A DNA stretch of 44,410 nt from Paracoccaceae bacterium. Lineage in GTDB: Bacteria; Pseudomonadota; Alphaproteobacteria; Rhodobacterales; Rhodobacteraceae. Below, piece after piece: positions 35,453 through 44,276 of this stretch (the stretch's first letter is position 1; each line of letters starts with the position of its first letter). The notes beneath the pieces are model-generated. The model was not told the DNA's origin and ran no database searches. It worked only from the letters and a program-made list of their open reading frames with translations. The DNA lies in the NCBI GenBank assembly GCA_026419405.1, contig JANZZL010000068.1, positions 1-44,410 on the forward strand, given 5' to 3'. Both the position numbers and the translations under genes were made by a program.

Positions 35453-35926
35453 CCGGCGAATGCCCGACGGCGTGTCCGCCCCGCGCCGCATGGGCATGCC
35501 CGCGCCGCCGGGGTCCGGCCACCGGGGGGGCGGGAGCGGAGCCCGTCGGCCATGCCGCGGCCGACCGGCGACGCGGCGCCCTCCCCTCGGCATCGTGGTC
35601 CTCGCCGTGCTTCGCGGCGGCGGCCACAGGTTCCGGGCAGGGCAGCGGGCCGCCCGCGCGGCGGAAGGGGGCGAGAGCCGCGGAGGCGGCGGAGGAGGCC
35701 GAGGCCGAGGCGGCCGAACGCGACGCGCCCATGGCGGGGGCGCGGCGCGCGTCCCGGGGCTCCGACCGCGACGGGGCATTCGCGCCGCTCGGCCGCGCGC
35801 CCCACGGCAGGCCGCGGGAGGACCGCCTGCGCGGCGGCCCGCAGCGCGCGCGACAGGCCCCGGCCCCGGCCCGGCGGGCTCGTGCAGGTCCGCCCGGCGC
35901 CGGGCCTTTCGGGCGGGGCCTTCGGC
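35453..35926. other. Gene-free GC-rich stretch between infC and fpr
   Basis: About 470 bp with no supportable gene. Every open frame is Arg/Ala/Pro/Gly-rich and lacks a domain. A segment near 35675-35730 reads as Glu/Ala repeats in one frame, which may be a decayed coding remnant or chance. A palindrome GCCCGGCGCCGGGC near 35891-35904 could end fpr transcription coming from the right. Confidence 0.5.
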
Positions 35927-36760
35927 TCAGATCCCGTCGCCGACGAAGGCCTTCTCGACCACGTATTCGCGCGGCTCGCTGTTGGCGCCCTCGCGCAGGC
36001 CCCAGCCCTCGAGCACCGCCTTGACGTCGGTGTTGAAGGCAAGGCTGCCGCAGACCATCGCGCGGTCGCGCGCGGGGTCGAGCGGCCCTTCGAGGCCGAG
36101 GTCGGCGAAGACCTTGCCCGAGGTCAGGTTGTCGGTGATCCGCCCCATGTGCGGGCCCTGCTCCCGCGTCGTCGTGGGATAGTAGAAGAGCTTGCCCTCG
36201 ACCATCTCGCCGATCAGCGGGTCGTCCTTCAGGCTCTCGACGAGCTGCCGGCCGTATTCCAGTTCGGCCGCCTCGCGGCAGGTGTGCATCAGGATGACCT
36301 GGTCGAACTTCTCGTAGGTCTCGGGGTCGCGCATCAGCGAGGCGAAGGGCGCGATGCCGGTGCCGGTGGCGAGGAACCACAGGCGCCTGCCGGGCAGGAG
36401 CGCATCGAGCACCAGCGTGCCCACCGGCTTCGGCCGCAGGATGATCTGGTCGCCGGGCCGGATGTGCTGGAGCCGCGAGGTGAGCGGCCCGTCGGGCACC
36501 TTGATCGAGTAGAATTCGAGCGTGTCGTCCCAGCTCGGCGAGGCGATGGAATAGGCGCGCAGCAGCGGCCGGCCGCCGTCGTCGAGCAGCCCGATCATCA
36601 CGAATTCGCCCGAGCGGAAGCGCAGCGACTGCGGACGGGTGACCCGGAAGGAGAACAGCCGGTCGGTCCAGTGCCGCACCTCGGTCACGGTCTGGGCGTC
36701 GGGCAGGGTCCGCACGGGCGGGACGGGGGCGGCGTCGTTCACGGTGGCTCGGTCGTTCAT
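35927..36760 (-). CDS. fpr: Ferredoxin-NADP reductase
   Basis: A 277-aa bacterial-type FAD enzyme that moves electrons between NADPH and ferredoxin/flavodoxin. The FAD motif is RAYSIASP, the NADP loop GTGIAPFASL, and the C-terminus VVEKAFVGDGI is nearly the same as in Rhodobacter capsulatus Fpr (from memory). Start: ATG 36760 gives the usual length; GTG 36781, with GAGAGG upstream, would add seven residues. It follows the DUF934 gene by 66 bp on the same strand, so it may belong to the sulfite-reduction operon and supply reductant. It could equally reduce the Rieske protein at 20191. Confidence 0.92.
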   Translation of the reverse strand: MNDRATVNDAAPVPPVRTLPDAQTVTEVRHWTDRLFSFRVTRPQSLRFRSGEFVMIGLLDDGGRPLLRAYSIASPSWDDTLEFYSIKVPDGPLTSRLQHIRPGDQIILRPKPVGTLVLDALLPGRRLWFLATGTGIAPFASLMRDPETYEKFDQVILMHTCREAAELEYGRQLVESLKDDPLIGEMVEGKLFYYPTTTREQGPHMGRITDNLTSGKVFADLGLEGPLDPARDRAMVCGSLAFNTDVKAVLEGWGLREGANSEPREYVVEKAFVGDGI

Positions 36761-36826
36761 CCTGTCGCGCGGGGCTGACACCCCGCCTCTCTGTAGCGGC
36801 GTTTCGGCGTCGGGGGAAGGCCGGGA

Positions 36827-37231
36827 TCAGGCGCGCATCCGCGACCGGTGGTCGTGCGCGCGCCAGTCCGCCCGGGCGAGCCACTGGTCCTCGGTCTGGC
36901 GCGCGGCGAGGGCGGCGTCGATCTCGACCTCGTCGAAGCCCGACCGCCGGGCCATGGCATACTGGTCGGCGATCACATGGCCGGCGGCGCGGAGCCGCCC
37001 GGCGAACCCCGCCTGCCGCAGGCGCCGCGCCAGCGTGAAGCCGCGCCCGTCGGAGAACCTGGGGAAGGCGATGCGGATCGCCTCCACCCCCTCGAGGTCG
37101 AGCGCGGCGACGTCGGCGTCGGGCCCGAGGTCGAGCCCCCGGGCGCGCTGGTTCGCGGCCGGCGGGACGAAGCCGTGCGGCCAGTCCTCGGCGTGGAAGC
37201 CGTCGTCGCGCACGATCACATGCCCGCTCAT
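36827..37231 (-). CDS. DUF934 protein of the sulfate-assimilation operon
   Basis: A 134-aa protein of the DUF934 family, widely found beside cysH/cysI in proteobacteria. Seen are a central IRIAFPRFSDGRGFTLARRL motif and the C-terminal ADWRAHDHR. No catalytic residues are known. Start 37231 overlaps the cysH stop by 4 bp (ATGA); the upstream in-frame extension lies wholly inside cysH. A role in sulfite reduction (siroheme or electron transfer) is inferred from neighbours only. Confidence 0.88.
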   Translation of the reverse strand: MSGHVIVRDDGFHAEDWPHGFVPPAANQRARGLDLGPDADVAALDLEGVEAIRIAFPRFSDGRGFTLARRLRQAGFAGRLRAAGHVIADQYAMARRSGFDEVEIDAALAARQTEDQWLARADWRAHDHRSRMRA

Positions 37232-37980
37232 GCCGCGTTCTCCCTGACCGGGCCGCGGACGACCCTGCCGTTGACGAAATGGATGCCGCATTCGGTCTTG
37301 TCGCTGCCGCGCCAGCGGCCCGCGCGCTCGTCCTCGCCCTCGGCGACGGGCGTGGTGCAGGGCGCGCAGCCGATCGAGGGGTAGCCGCGCGCCACGAGCG
37401 GGTGCCGCGGCAGGCGGTTCTCGATCATGTAGTCGATCACGTCCCCCTTCTCCCAGTGGGCGAGGGGGTTGACCTTGATGCGCCCGGCCGCGTCGGTCTC
37501 GAAGAAGTCGAGCGTGGCGCGCTGGCCGCCCTGGAACCGCTTGCGGCCGGTGATCCAGGCGTCGAAGCCGGCAAGCGCCTGTTCGAGCGGCTCGGTCTTG
37601 CGCAGGGTGCAGCAGGCATCAGGGTCGGTGCGGTGCAGCAGGCCCGAGGGATCGCGCGCGGCGATCTCGGCCCGGGCGGCGGTGATGCGGCGCACGTCGG
37701 TCAGCCCGAGCCTGGCCGAGACCTCGGTCTGATAGGCGAGGGTTTCGGGAAAGAGCATCTCGGTGTCGATGAACAGGACCGGCAGCGTGCGGTCGAGCAC
37801 CGAGACGAGGTGCAGCAGCACGACCGATTCGGCGCCGAAGGAGGAGACGAGGGCGATGCGGCCCACCGCCGGGTCCGACAGCGCACGCTCGAGCACCGCC
37901 ACGGCGCCGTGGTGGCGGTAGCGCCGGTTGAGGTGCGCGGCGCGGTCGGGCGGGGCGGGAAGGGGGGCTTCAAGCGGCAT
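37228..37980 (-). CDS. cysH: Adenylyl-sulfate (APS/PAPS) reductase
   Basis: A 250-aa enzyme that reduces APS to sulfite with thioredoxin. The PP-loop region is SSFGAESVVLLHL. The pairs CC (DACCTLRK) and CxxC (GCAPCTTP) bind the [4Fe-4S] cluster that marks APS- rather than PAPS-using enzymes, and the catalytic Cys is in TECGIHF. It overlaps cysI by 11 bp and DUF934 by 4 bp. It is part of the operon cobA-DUF2849-cysI-cysH-DUF934. Confidence 0.93.
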   Translation of the reverse strand: MPLEAPLPAPPDRAAHLNRRYRHHGAVAVLERALSDPAVGRIALVSSFGAESVVLLHLVSVLDRTLPVLFIDTEMLFPETLAYQTEVSARLGLTDVRRITAARAEIAARDPSGLLHRTDPDACCTLRKTEPLEQALAGFDAWITGRKRFQGGQRATLDFFETDAAGRIKVNPLAHWEKGDVIDYMIENRLPRHPLVARGYPSIGCAPCTTPVAEGEDERAGRWRGSDKTECGIHFVNGRVVRGPVRENAA

Positions 37981-39637
37981 CGCGTTCCCCTTCCCGGGCG
38001 TAGAGGGCGGCCTTGAACGGCTCGGCCCCGAGGCGGCGGTAGGCCATCAGGAAGGTCTCCTCCGGCCCCTGCCTGAGGTCGAGATAGGCCAGGATCAGGC
38101 GTTCGATGGCGGGCACGATCTCGTCGTAGGCGAAGCCCGGACCGGCGCGCTCGCCGATCGCGGCGGTTTCGGTGGCGTCGCCGCCGAGGGTGATCTGGTA
38201 GTTCTCGACCCCCGCGCGGTCGAGCCCGAGAATGCCGATGTGGCCGACGTGGTGGTGGCCGCAGGCGTTAATGCAGCCCGAGATCTTGATCTTGAGCGGC
38301 CCGACCGCGTGCTCGAGCTTGAGCGCGTCGAGCCGCAGCGCAAGCTCCTGCGCCACCGGGATCGAGCGTGCCGTGGCCAGCGCGCAGTAGTCCATGCCGG
38401 GGCAGGCGATGATGTCGGAGGCAAGCCCGATGTTCGCCGTGCCGAGCCCGGCCTTCAGCAGCCGGGCGTGCAGGGCCGGCAGGTCGGCGCGGGCGACATG
38501 CGGCAGGATCACGTTCTGCTCGTGGCTGATCCGCAGTTCGCCGTAGCCGTAGTCGTCGGCGAGGTCGGCCAGCACGCGCATCTGCGCCGCGGTGGCGTCG
38601 CCGGGGGTGGCGCCGTGGGCCTTGAGCGAGACGGTGACGATGGCATGGTCGGGGCGCCGGTGGGCGGTGAGGTTGGTTTCGGCCCAGGCGCGGTAGACGG
38701 GGTCGCGGCGCGCCTCCTCCTCGGCCGCGACCGGCTTCGCCACGAACGCGGGCGGGGCGAAGGACTGTTGGATTTCTGCAAGAAGAACCTGATCCGAGCC
38801 GTCGTAGCGGGGCCGGATGGTTGCGAATTCCTCCTCGACGAGCGACCGGATGCGGTCGATCCCCTCCTCGTGGACGGTGATCTTGATGCGCGCCTTGTAC
38901 TTGTTGTCGCGCCGGCCGAGCATGTTGTAGACGGCGAGGATCGCCTCGACGTAGGGAAGCAGGTCGGCCGCGGGCAGGAAGTCGCGGATCACCTTGCCGA
39001 TCATCGGCGTGCGGCCGAGGCCGCCGCCCACGATCACCTCGAAGCCGGTCTCGCCGGCCGCGTTGCGGACCATCCGCAGCCCGATGTCATGCGCCCGCGT
39101 CACCGCACGGTCGTTCGGGCTGCCGGTGATGGCGATCTTGAACTTGCGCGGCAGGAACTGGAACTCGGGGTGGTCGGTGGACCACTGGCGCAGCAGCTCG
39201 GCATAGGGCCGCGGGTCGGCGATCTCGTCGGCGGCGGCGCCCGCGAAGTGGTCGGCGGTGACGTTGCGGATCGTGTTGCCCGAGGTCTGGATCGCGTGCA
39301 GCCCCACCTCGGCCAGCGCATCCAGGATGTCGGGCACGTCCCTCAGCTTCGGCCAGTTGAACTGGATGTTCTGCCGGGTGGTGAAGTGGCCGTAGCCCTT
39401 GTCCCACCGCTCGGCGATGTCGGCGAGCCGGCGCATCTGCGCCGAGGAGAGCGTGCCGTAGGGAATGGCCACGCGCAGCATGTAGGCGTGCAGCTGGAGG
39501 TAGAGCCCGTTCATCAGGCGCAGCGGGCGGAACTCCTCCTCGGTCAGGGCGCCGGAGAGGCGGCGTTCGACCTGGGCGCGGAACTGGCGGTTCCGCTCGG
39601 CGAGGAAGGCGTGGTCGAATTCGCTGTAGCGATACAT
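37970..39637 (-). CDS. cysI: Sulfite/nitrite reductase, siroheme hemoprotein
   Basis: A 555-aa siroheme/[4Fe-4S] reductase. The N-terminal repeat has YGHFTTRQNIQFNWPKL. Cluster ligands are CPGMDYC (C-x5-C) and GCINACGHHH (C-x3-C). Context with cysH and cobA makes assimilatory sulfite reduction to sulfide the likely role. ATG 39637 follows GAGGAGAGAG. The gap to the upstream DUF2849 gene is 79 bp. Single-subunit ferredoxin- or Fpr-linked enzymes like this one do not need the flavoprotein CysJ, which is not encoded here. Confidence 0.93.
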   Translation of the reverse strand: MYRYSEFDHAFLAERNRQFRAQVERRLSGALTEEEFRPLRLMNGLYLQLHAYMLRVAIPYGTLSSAQMRRLADIAERWDKGYGHFTTRQNIQFNWPKLRDVPDILDALAEVGLHAIQTSGNTIRNVTADHFAGAAADEIADPRPYAELLRQWSTDHPEFQFLPRKFKIAITGSPNDRAVTRAHDIGLRMVRNAAGETGFEVIVGGGLGRTPMIGKVIRDFLPAADLLPYVEAILAVYNMLGRRDNKYKARIKITVHEEGIDRIRSLVEEEFATIRPRYDGSDQVLLAEIQQSFAPPAFVAKPVAAEEEARRDPVYRAWAETNLTAHRRPDHAIVTVSLKAHGATPGDATAAQMRVLADLADDYGYGELRISHEQNVILPHVARADLPALHARLLKAGLGTANIGLASDIIACPGMDYCALATARSIPVAQELALRLDALKLEHAVGPLKIKISGCINACGHHHVGHIGILGLDRAGVENYQITLGGDATETAAIGERAGPGFAYDEIVPAIERLILAYLDLRQGPEETFLMAYRRLGAEPFKAALYAREGERDAA

Positions 39638-39716
39638 CGGTTCTCTCTCCTCGGCGTTCCCGGGACGGGAAGGCGCCGGTCTGCCGCGACGGGGCGCGCT
39701 GCGCGGATGCGGCGGA

Positions 39717-40028
39717 TCAGGTCTGCGGAATCCCCTCGGCCTGTTTCCCGTGGGGGTAGTTGGACGGGCCGCGGGTGCGGAAGGTCTCGCGGAAGTGGAC
39801 GGGTTCGGGGCCCCTGGGCCCGGGACGCGCATCGGCGAGGTAGACGCCGACCACGCGGTCCTCCTGCGCCGAGGCCTCGATCAGCCGCAGTTCGGCCTCG
39901 GCCTCGTCGGTGAGCAGTTCGGCATCGGCGTGCCGCGGGCTCCAGCGGCCGTCGGCGGCGAGGTAGACGACCTCGCCGGTCAGAAGGTCGTTGGCGGTGA
40001 CGACCTTGGGGGAGAAGGCTCGGCTCAC
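39717..40028 (-). CDS. DUF2849 protein
   Basis: A 103-aa protein of the DUF2849 family, typically located between cobA and cysI in alphaproteobacteria. It begins at GTG 40028, which overlaps the cobA stop by 4 bp (GTGA). The sequence has a conserved SPKVVTANDLLTGEVVYL start and a FRETFRTRGPSNYPHGKQ end. No catalytic motif is seen. It is co-expressed with siroheme and sulfite-reductase genes, so an accessory role is probable but unproven. Confidence 0.85.
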   Translation of the reverse strand: MSRAFSPKVVTANDLLTGEVVYLAADGRWSPRHADAELLTDEAEAELRLIEASAQEDRVVGVYLADARPGPRGPEPVHFRETFRTRGPSNYPHGKQAEGIPQT

Positions 40029-40807
40029 AGGAAGGCCTCCCAGGCGACGACGGGTTCGGGAAGGTGAAGCTCGGCGCCGGCGCGGCGGGGCGCGAGGCCG
40101 AGAAGGATCACGGCGGGGCCGGTGAGGCCGGCCGCCTCGAGCGCCTCCGGCAGCGCGCCGAGGGTGGTGGCCAGCACGCGCTCGTCGGGGCGCGAGGCGT
40201 TCTCGACCACGCTGACCGGCGTCTCGGGGAGGGCGCCGTGCATCAGCAGCCGGCCGGCGATGTAGCGCGCGGCGCGCTTGCCCATGTAGATCGCCGCCAC
40301 CTCGCCCGGGCGCGCCAGGGCGCGCCAGTCGTGGTCGGCGAAGCCCTTCGCATCGTGCCCCGTCACCAGGTGCACGCCGCTGTTGCGGCCCCGCCGGGTG
40401 AGGCTCTGGCCGATCGCGGCGGCGGCGGCGGCCGAGGTGATGCCCGGCACGATCTCCCAGGGGATGCCCGCGGCCTCGAGCGCCTCGATCTCCTCCTCGA
40501 GCCGGCCGAACACGCCGGGGTCGCCCGACTTCAGGCGCACCACGCGCGCGCCGGACCTCGCGAAGGCGACCAGCATCGCATCGATCTCGGCCTGCGGCAC
40601 CGAGGGGCCGAAGCCCTCCTTGCCGGCATCGACCAGCCGCGCGCCCGGACCGGCGAGCGCCAGGATGGCGGCCGGCACGAGCCGGTCGTGCACCACCACC
40701 TCGGCGGCCTCGATCGCCCGGACCGCCCGCAGCGTGAGCAGGTCGGGGTCGCCGGGACCCGCGCCGACGAAGCTGACGATACCGGGGGTGCCGGGGGTGG
40801 GGGCCAT
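40025..40807 (-). CDS. cobA: Uroporphyrinogen-III C-methyltransferase (SUMT)
   Basis: A 260-aa S-adenosylmethionine-dependent methyltransferase that makes precorrin-2, the precursor of siroheme (used by CysI) and cobalamin. Signatures are VGAGPGDPDLLTLRA at the N-terminus and RLKSGDPGVFGR in the middle. It has only the CysG-A half; the oxidase/chelatase domain of full CysG is absent. Start 40807 follows AGGAGA; the frame extends upstream but only into the divergent control region. It is the first gene of the sulfate-assimilation operon. Confidence 0.93.
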   Translation of the reverse strand: MAPTPGTPGIVSFVGAGPGDPDLLTLRAVRAIEAAEVVVHDRLVPAAILALAGPGARLVDAGKEGFGPSVPQAEIDAMLVAFARSGARVVRLKSGDPGVFGRLEEEIEALEAAGIPWEIVPGITSAAAAAAIGQSLTRRGRNSGVHLVTGHDAKGFADHDWRALARPGEVAAIYMGKRAARYIAGRLLMHGALPETPVSVVENASRPDERVLATTLGALPEALEAAGLTGPAVILLGLAPRRAGAELHLPEPVVAWEAFL

Positions 40808-40944
40808 GCCGGAATCTCCTGACTCGACACCCGGAATATAGGACAGGTTTCTTGCCGGATGCCATTCCGACTTGAAAATAAGGAAGAATGTTCCATAGAC
40901 TCTCATTCCTGGGAACAGATTCCCGGATTGCAGGAGAGGGCGGA
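40808..40944. promoter_or_regulatory. Divergent control region of cobA-cys operon and Lrp gene
   Basis: An A/T-rich stretch unusual for this window. Rightward, TTGAAA (40872-40877) with a TAGACT-like -10 about 18 bases on could drive the Lrp gene. Leftward, TATATT (40847-40842 on the minus strand) is a good -10 without a good -35, as in activated promoters. GGAA-GAATG-TTCC (40882-40894) and GAATG/CATTC pairs offer dyads for the Lrp protein. Confidence 0.5.
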
Positions 40945-41406
40945 ATGGCGGTCCGACTCGATGAGATCGACCGGAAAATCCTGACCGAACTTCAGGCCGA
41001 TGCCAGCCAGTCGCTCGACGAGATCGCGCGCAAGGCGGGCTCCTCCAAGACGCCGGTCTGGAACCGGATCCGCAAGCTGCGCGAGGCCGGCGTGATCGGC
41101 CGGCAGACGGTGATCCTCGATCCCGAGGCGCTGGGGCTCGAGGCCTGCTTCTTCGTGCTGATCCGCACCTCGGAGCACGAGGCCGAATGGCAGCGCAGGT
41201 TCCTCGAGGTGCTGAGGAAGCGGCCCGAGGTGCTGGAGGCGCACCGGCTGGCCGGCGACATCGACTACATCCTCAAGGTGCGCGTGAAGAATGCCCGCGC
41301 CTACGACACCTTCTACCAGGCGCTGATTTCCGAGGTGCGCATCTACAACGTCACGGCACTCCTCAGCATGGAGGAGATCAAGGCGACGACCGTGCTGCCG
41401 GTCTGA
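40945..41406 (+). CDS. Lrp/AsnC-family transcriptional regulator
   Basis: A 153-aa regulator. The N-terminal HTH is LDEIDRKILTELQADASQSLDEIARKAG, shown here only as the start of the motif LDEIDRKIL and the helix KTPVWNRIRKLREAG; the C-terminal RAM ligand domain includes HRLAGDIDYILKV. ATG 40945 follows AGGAGAGGG. It diverges from the cobA-cysI-cysH operon, so control of sulfate assimilation in response to an amino acid such as cysteine or methionine is likely but inferred. Confidence 0.9.
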   Translation: MAVRLDEIDRKILTELQADASQSLDEIARKAGSSKTPVWNRIRKLREAGVIGRQTVILDPEALGLEACFFVLIRTSEHEAEWQRRFLEVLRKRPEVLEAHRLAGDIDYILKVRVKNARAYDTFYQALISEVRIYNVTALLSMEEIKATTVLPV

Positions 41407-41411
41407 CCCGG

Positions 41412-41999
41412 CTACTGCGCGATGTGCACGAGCCGCAGGCGGGTCGTGTCGGAGGCGGTCAGCCCGTCCTCGCTGTCCTCGCCCTGCCACTCCAGCTCGA
41501 AGAGCACGGGATGCCGGGCGGGCTGGAAGCGCGCCAGCCCGAAGACCTCGTCCTTGCGGTCGGCCCGGTGCACCACGGCCCAGACCATCGGGCTCATCGG
41601 CGGCTGCGTCCGGTAGCCGTCGCATTCGATGTCGGCGAGGATCTCGGGGGCGGTCGCGCGCAGTTCGAGGTTCAGCGGCTGGTGCGCCTCGTCGGTGCCG
41701 AATTCGTAGGGCGTGATGCGGGCCAGCATCGCCTGGCCGTTCAGGTGACCCTGGAAGCGCCAGCATGGGGCGTCCTCGAGGGGGACGGCGACGCCGGTCG
41801 CCGGTGCCTCGCCCTCGATCAGGTGCTCGAAGCCCTGCGGCGCAAGGAAGGTCGGGCGCAGCGGCACCTCCGCGCGGAAGGCGAGCTGTCCGGTGACGTC
41901 CGAGGGGTCGCGCCACTGCCCGCTGGCTTCGACCTCCGGCTTGAAGCGCCCGCAGCGTTCCATCGCCGCGCGCAGCTCGCCCTCGTGCCCGCCGCTCAC
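41412..41999 (-). CDS. Hypothetical protein
   Basis: A 195-aa protein with no signal peptide or membrane helix. It is rich in acidic residues, has beta-strand-like alternation and three cysteines. I recognise no family. It starts at GTG 41999, directly after the stop of the frameshifted gene upstream; ATG 41963 is an alternative. It converges on the Lrp gene with 5 bp between stops. Confidence 0.6.
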   Translation of the reverse strand: MSGGHEGELRAAMERCGRFKPEVEASGQWRDPSDVTGQLAFRAEVPLRPTFLAPQGFEHLIEGEAPATGVAVPLEDAPCWRFQGHLNGQAMLARITPYEFGTDEAHQPLNLELRATAPEILADIECDGYRTQPPMSPMVWAVVHRADRKDEVFGLARFQPARHPVLFELEWQGEDSEDGLTASDTTRLRLVHIAQ

Positions 42000-42963
42000 C
42001 TAGCCCGCCGCGGCGCTCAGGCCGGAGAGCGGCCGCGGGCGTTCCGGGCTGGCCGCGAAACGCAGCAGCCCGCGCAGGTCGCCGGTGCGCAGGCAGGTCT
42101 GCACCTCCTCGGGGAAGCAGGCGGTCCGGTAGCGGCCGAAGATCAGGCGGAGTTCCTGGCGCATGTCGATGTCGGTCTCGATCCCCATCAGGCTGACGCT
42201 GCTCGCGATGCCGGCGAGGCCGCGCGCGGCCTCCGCCACGTCGGCGCAGGTGGCGCCGGGGCGCGCGGCGAGGTTGCGCCAGCCGTGCGCGACGATGCGT
42301 TGCATGTCGCGGCCGAGCGCCTCGGTGAGGGCCGTGGCGTCGCCGGTCGCCATGTGGCGCCGCGCCGCCTCGGCCAGCTGCGCGCGGACCCGGTCTTCCA
42401 GGAACCGCTGCCGCCAGCGGTCAAGCTGGAGGTTGATGCGGTCGGCGATGGAGACGCCGGCCCCGGAGAAGTGGTCGATCGGGAGGACGATGCGGTCGCC
42501 CGCGTCGGGCAGGCCGATCTCGCCCCCGGCATCCTGGCCGCCGCCGCAGACCCCCCGGAGCGCGCGGCTGGCTGGGGGGGATCGGCGCAGCCGGCGTGAT
42601 CTCGAGCCGGGCGGTGCGGGCAAGCTCCAGCCCTTCGGGTTCGAGGATCACGCCCGAGAAGGGCCCCGCGCCCTCGGGCAGGCCCGCCGCCGAGGCGACC
42701 GACATGACGGTGATCCCGGTTTCGGTGAAGAGCGCGCCTTCGGGAATGGTGAGGGCGTAGGCGGCGCCGTTCGTGCCCACGGCCGTGACGCTGCCACCCG
42801 CGGGGCCGATCCGCGCCCGTGCCGCCCGGTTCGGGTCGACCGTCAGCGTCAGGTCGAGCGGTGCGGCCGGGGCGGCATACCATGCTGGGTCGTCCCAGGA
42901 CCGGGCCGCCGGCGGTGCGGCGGCGAGCAGGCAGAGCATGGCGGCAAGGATCAAGCGCCGCAT
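42000..42963 (-). pseudogene. Frameshifted secreted protein with ZU5-like domain
   Basis: Two overlapping frames form one gene. The 5' part (start 42963) encodes a signal peptide (MRRLILAAMLCLLAAAPPA) and a ZU5-like beta domain: GGSVTAVG, IPEGALF, GVILEPEGLEL. The 3' part (to the stop at 42000) continues with CGGGQDAGGEIGLPD, then VLPIDHFSG and helical sequence. The total of 964 bp is one base more than a multiple of three. Removing one C from the run of seven (42574-42580) joins both frames into about 320 aa. Either the gene is broken or the read carries a homopolymer error; a slippery-site shift is less likely. Function unknown. Confidence 0.7.
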
Positions 42964-43041
42964 CCTGGACCGCGGCGAAGGACGCAACGCCCCGGAAGGT
43001 TGGCTGCGGACGTCGATCCGATCCACCGCCGCGGTCGCCGG

Positions 43042-44223
43042 TCAGCGTTCGACCCGAAGCGCGCGCAGGCCGTGGAAGTGGTAGAGGTCTGCATAGAGCG
43101 GCGGTTCGGCCAGCCGCAGGCCGGGGCAGCGCCGGAACAGGATCGGCAGCGCGGTGCGGAGTTCCAGCCGCGCGAGAGGCGCGCCGACGCAGAAGTGGAG
43201 CCCCGCGCCGAAGCTCGCGTTGGGGCGGACGGGCCGCGCGGGATCGAACCGGGCGGGGTCGGGCCAGACCGCGGGATCGCGGTTGGCGGCGGCGAGCAGC
43301 AGCCCCACCTCGTCGCCGCGGCGGAAGGCGTGGCCGGCCACCTCGCAGTCCTCGTAGCAGTGCCGGGTGAAGAGATGGAGCGGCGGATCCCAGCGCAGGA
43401 TCTCCTCGACGGTCGCATCGACCGCCCCTTCTCCGAGCACGGCGGCCGGGTCGGCCTGCGCGAGGAGCGCCTTCACCCCGTTGCCCAGCGTGTGCACGGT
43501 GGCCTCGTGGCCGGCGTTGAGCAGCAGGATGCAGGTGGCCACGAGCTCGTCGGGGCCGAGCCTCTCGCCATCCTGCTCGGCGGCGATCAGGTGGGTGATC
43601 AGGTCGTCCGCCGGGCGGTGGCGGCGTTCCTCGATGTAGCCGCGCAGGAAGGCGACGAAGGCCTCGGTCGCGGCCACCGCGGCGTCCTCGACCGCGCGGC
43701 TCCGGCGGGCCTGATACATGGCGACCATCGCGTTCGACCACGACAGCAGGTCGGGCGCCCGTTCCTCGGGCACGCCGAGCAGGCGCGCGATGACGATCAC
43801 CGGCACCTGCGTGCAGTAGGCGGGGATCAGGTCGAAGGGGCCGGCGGGGAAGCGGTCGATCAGCTCGTGGCAGAGCAGGGCGATCTCGGGGGCGAGCGCG
43901 GCGATGCGCCGCGAGGTGAAGGCGCGCAGCACGAGCCCCCTGAGCCGGGTGTGGCGCGGCGGCTCGAGTTCCAGCATCGAATGCGCCTCGACCGCATAGA
44001 AGGGCGCCAGGTGCGGCGGGACCGGCCGGCGCCGCTCGGGCGGCACCTCGCGCCCGAAGCGGCGGTCGCGCAGCAGGGCGTTGACCAAGTCCCAGCGCGC
44101 CGAGACGGGCAGGCCGTAGTCCTCCCAGAAGGCGACGGGGCCCGCGGCGCGGACGCGGTCGTAGAAGGCCCAGGGGGCCTGCACGAAGGCGGGGTCGGTC
44201 GGCGACTGGGCAAGGCGTTCCAT
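43042..44223 (-). CDS. Cytochrome P450
   Basis: A 393-aa soluble bacterial P450. The haem loop is FGAGLHFCVGAPLARLE with ligand C345. The ExxR helix appears as EEILRW. The I-helix reads LLNAGHEATVHTL, where the usual acid-Thr pair is E-A-T, so the proton-relay Thr is shifted by one. There is no membrane anchor, and length is normal for the class. No ferredoxin or reductase gene lies next to it. Substrate unknown. It is separated from the frameshifted gene by 78 bp and from tpiA by 53 bp. Confidence 0.93.
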   Translation of the reverse strand: MERLAQSPTDPAFVQAPWAFYDRVRAAGPVAFWEDYGLPVSARWDLVNALLRDRRFGREVPPERRRPVPPHLAPFYAVEAHSMLELEPPRHTRLRGLVLRAFTSRRIAALAPEIALLCHELIDRFPAGPFDLIPAYCTQVPVIVIARLLGVPEERAPDLLSWSNAMVAMYQARRSRAVEDAAVAATEAFVAFLRGYIEERRHRPADDLITHLIAAEQDGERLGPDELVATCILLLNAGHEATVHTLGNGVKALLAQADPAAVLGEGAVDATVEEILRWDPPLHLFTRHCYEDCEVAGHAFRRGDEVGLLLAAANRDPAVWPDPARFDPARPVRPNASFGAGLHFCVGAPLARLELRTALPILFRRCPGLRLAEPPLYADLYHFHGLRALRVER

Positions 44224-44276
44224 GCCGACCGAGTAGCGCGCCCGCCGCCCCGGCGCCAGACCGCCGGCGCGGGTGG

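Noticed and set aside
35640-36024. Plus-strand Ala/Glu/Arg-rich frame in the infC-fpr gap
   Set aside because: It runs antisense into fpr, has no good start or motif, and is most simply explained by GC bias.
35927-36760. Ferredoxin reductase considered as MocF, the missing partner of the Rieske protein
   Set aside because: Its sequence follows housekeeping Rhodobacter Fpr and it is some 15 kb away beside the cys operon. It could still supply electrons.
42188-43741. A 517-codon minus-strand frame spanning the P450 and the frameshifted gene
   Set aside because: It is the third frame of two other genes, is low-complexity Arg/Pro/Ala, and contains no domain.
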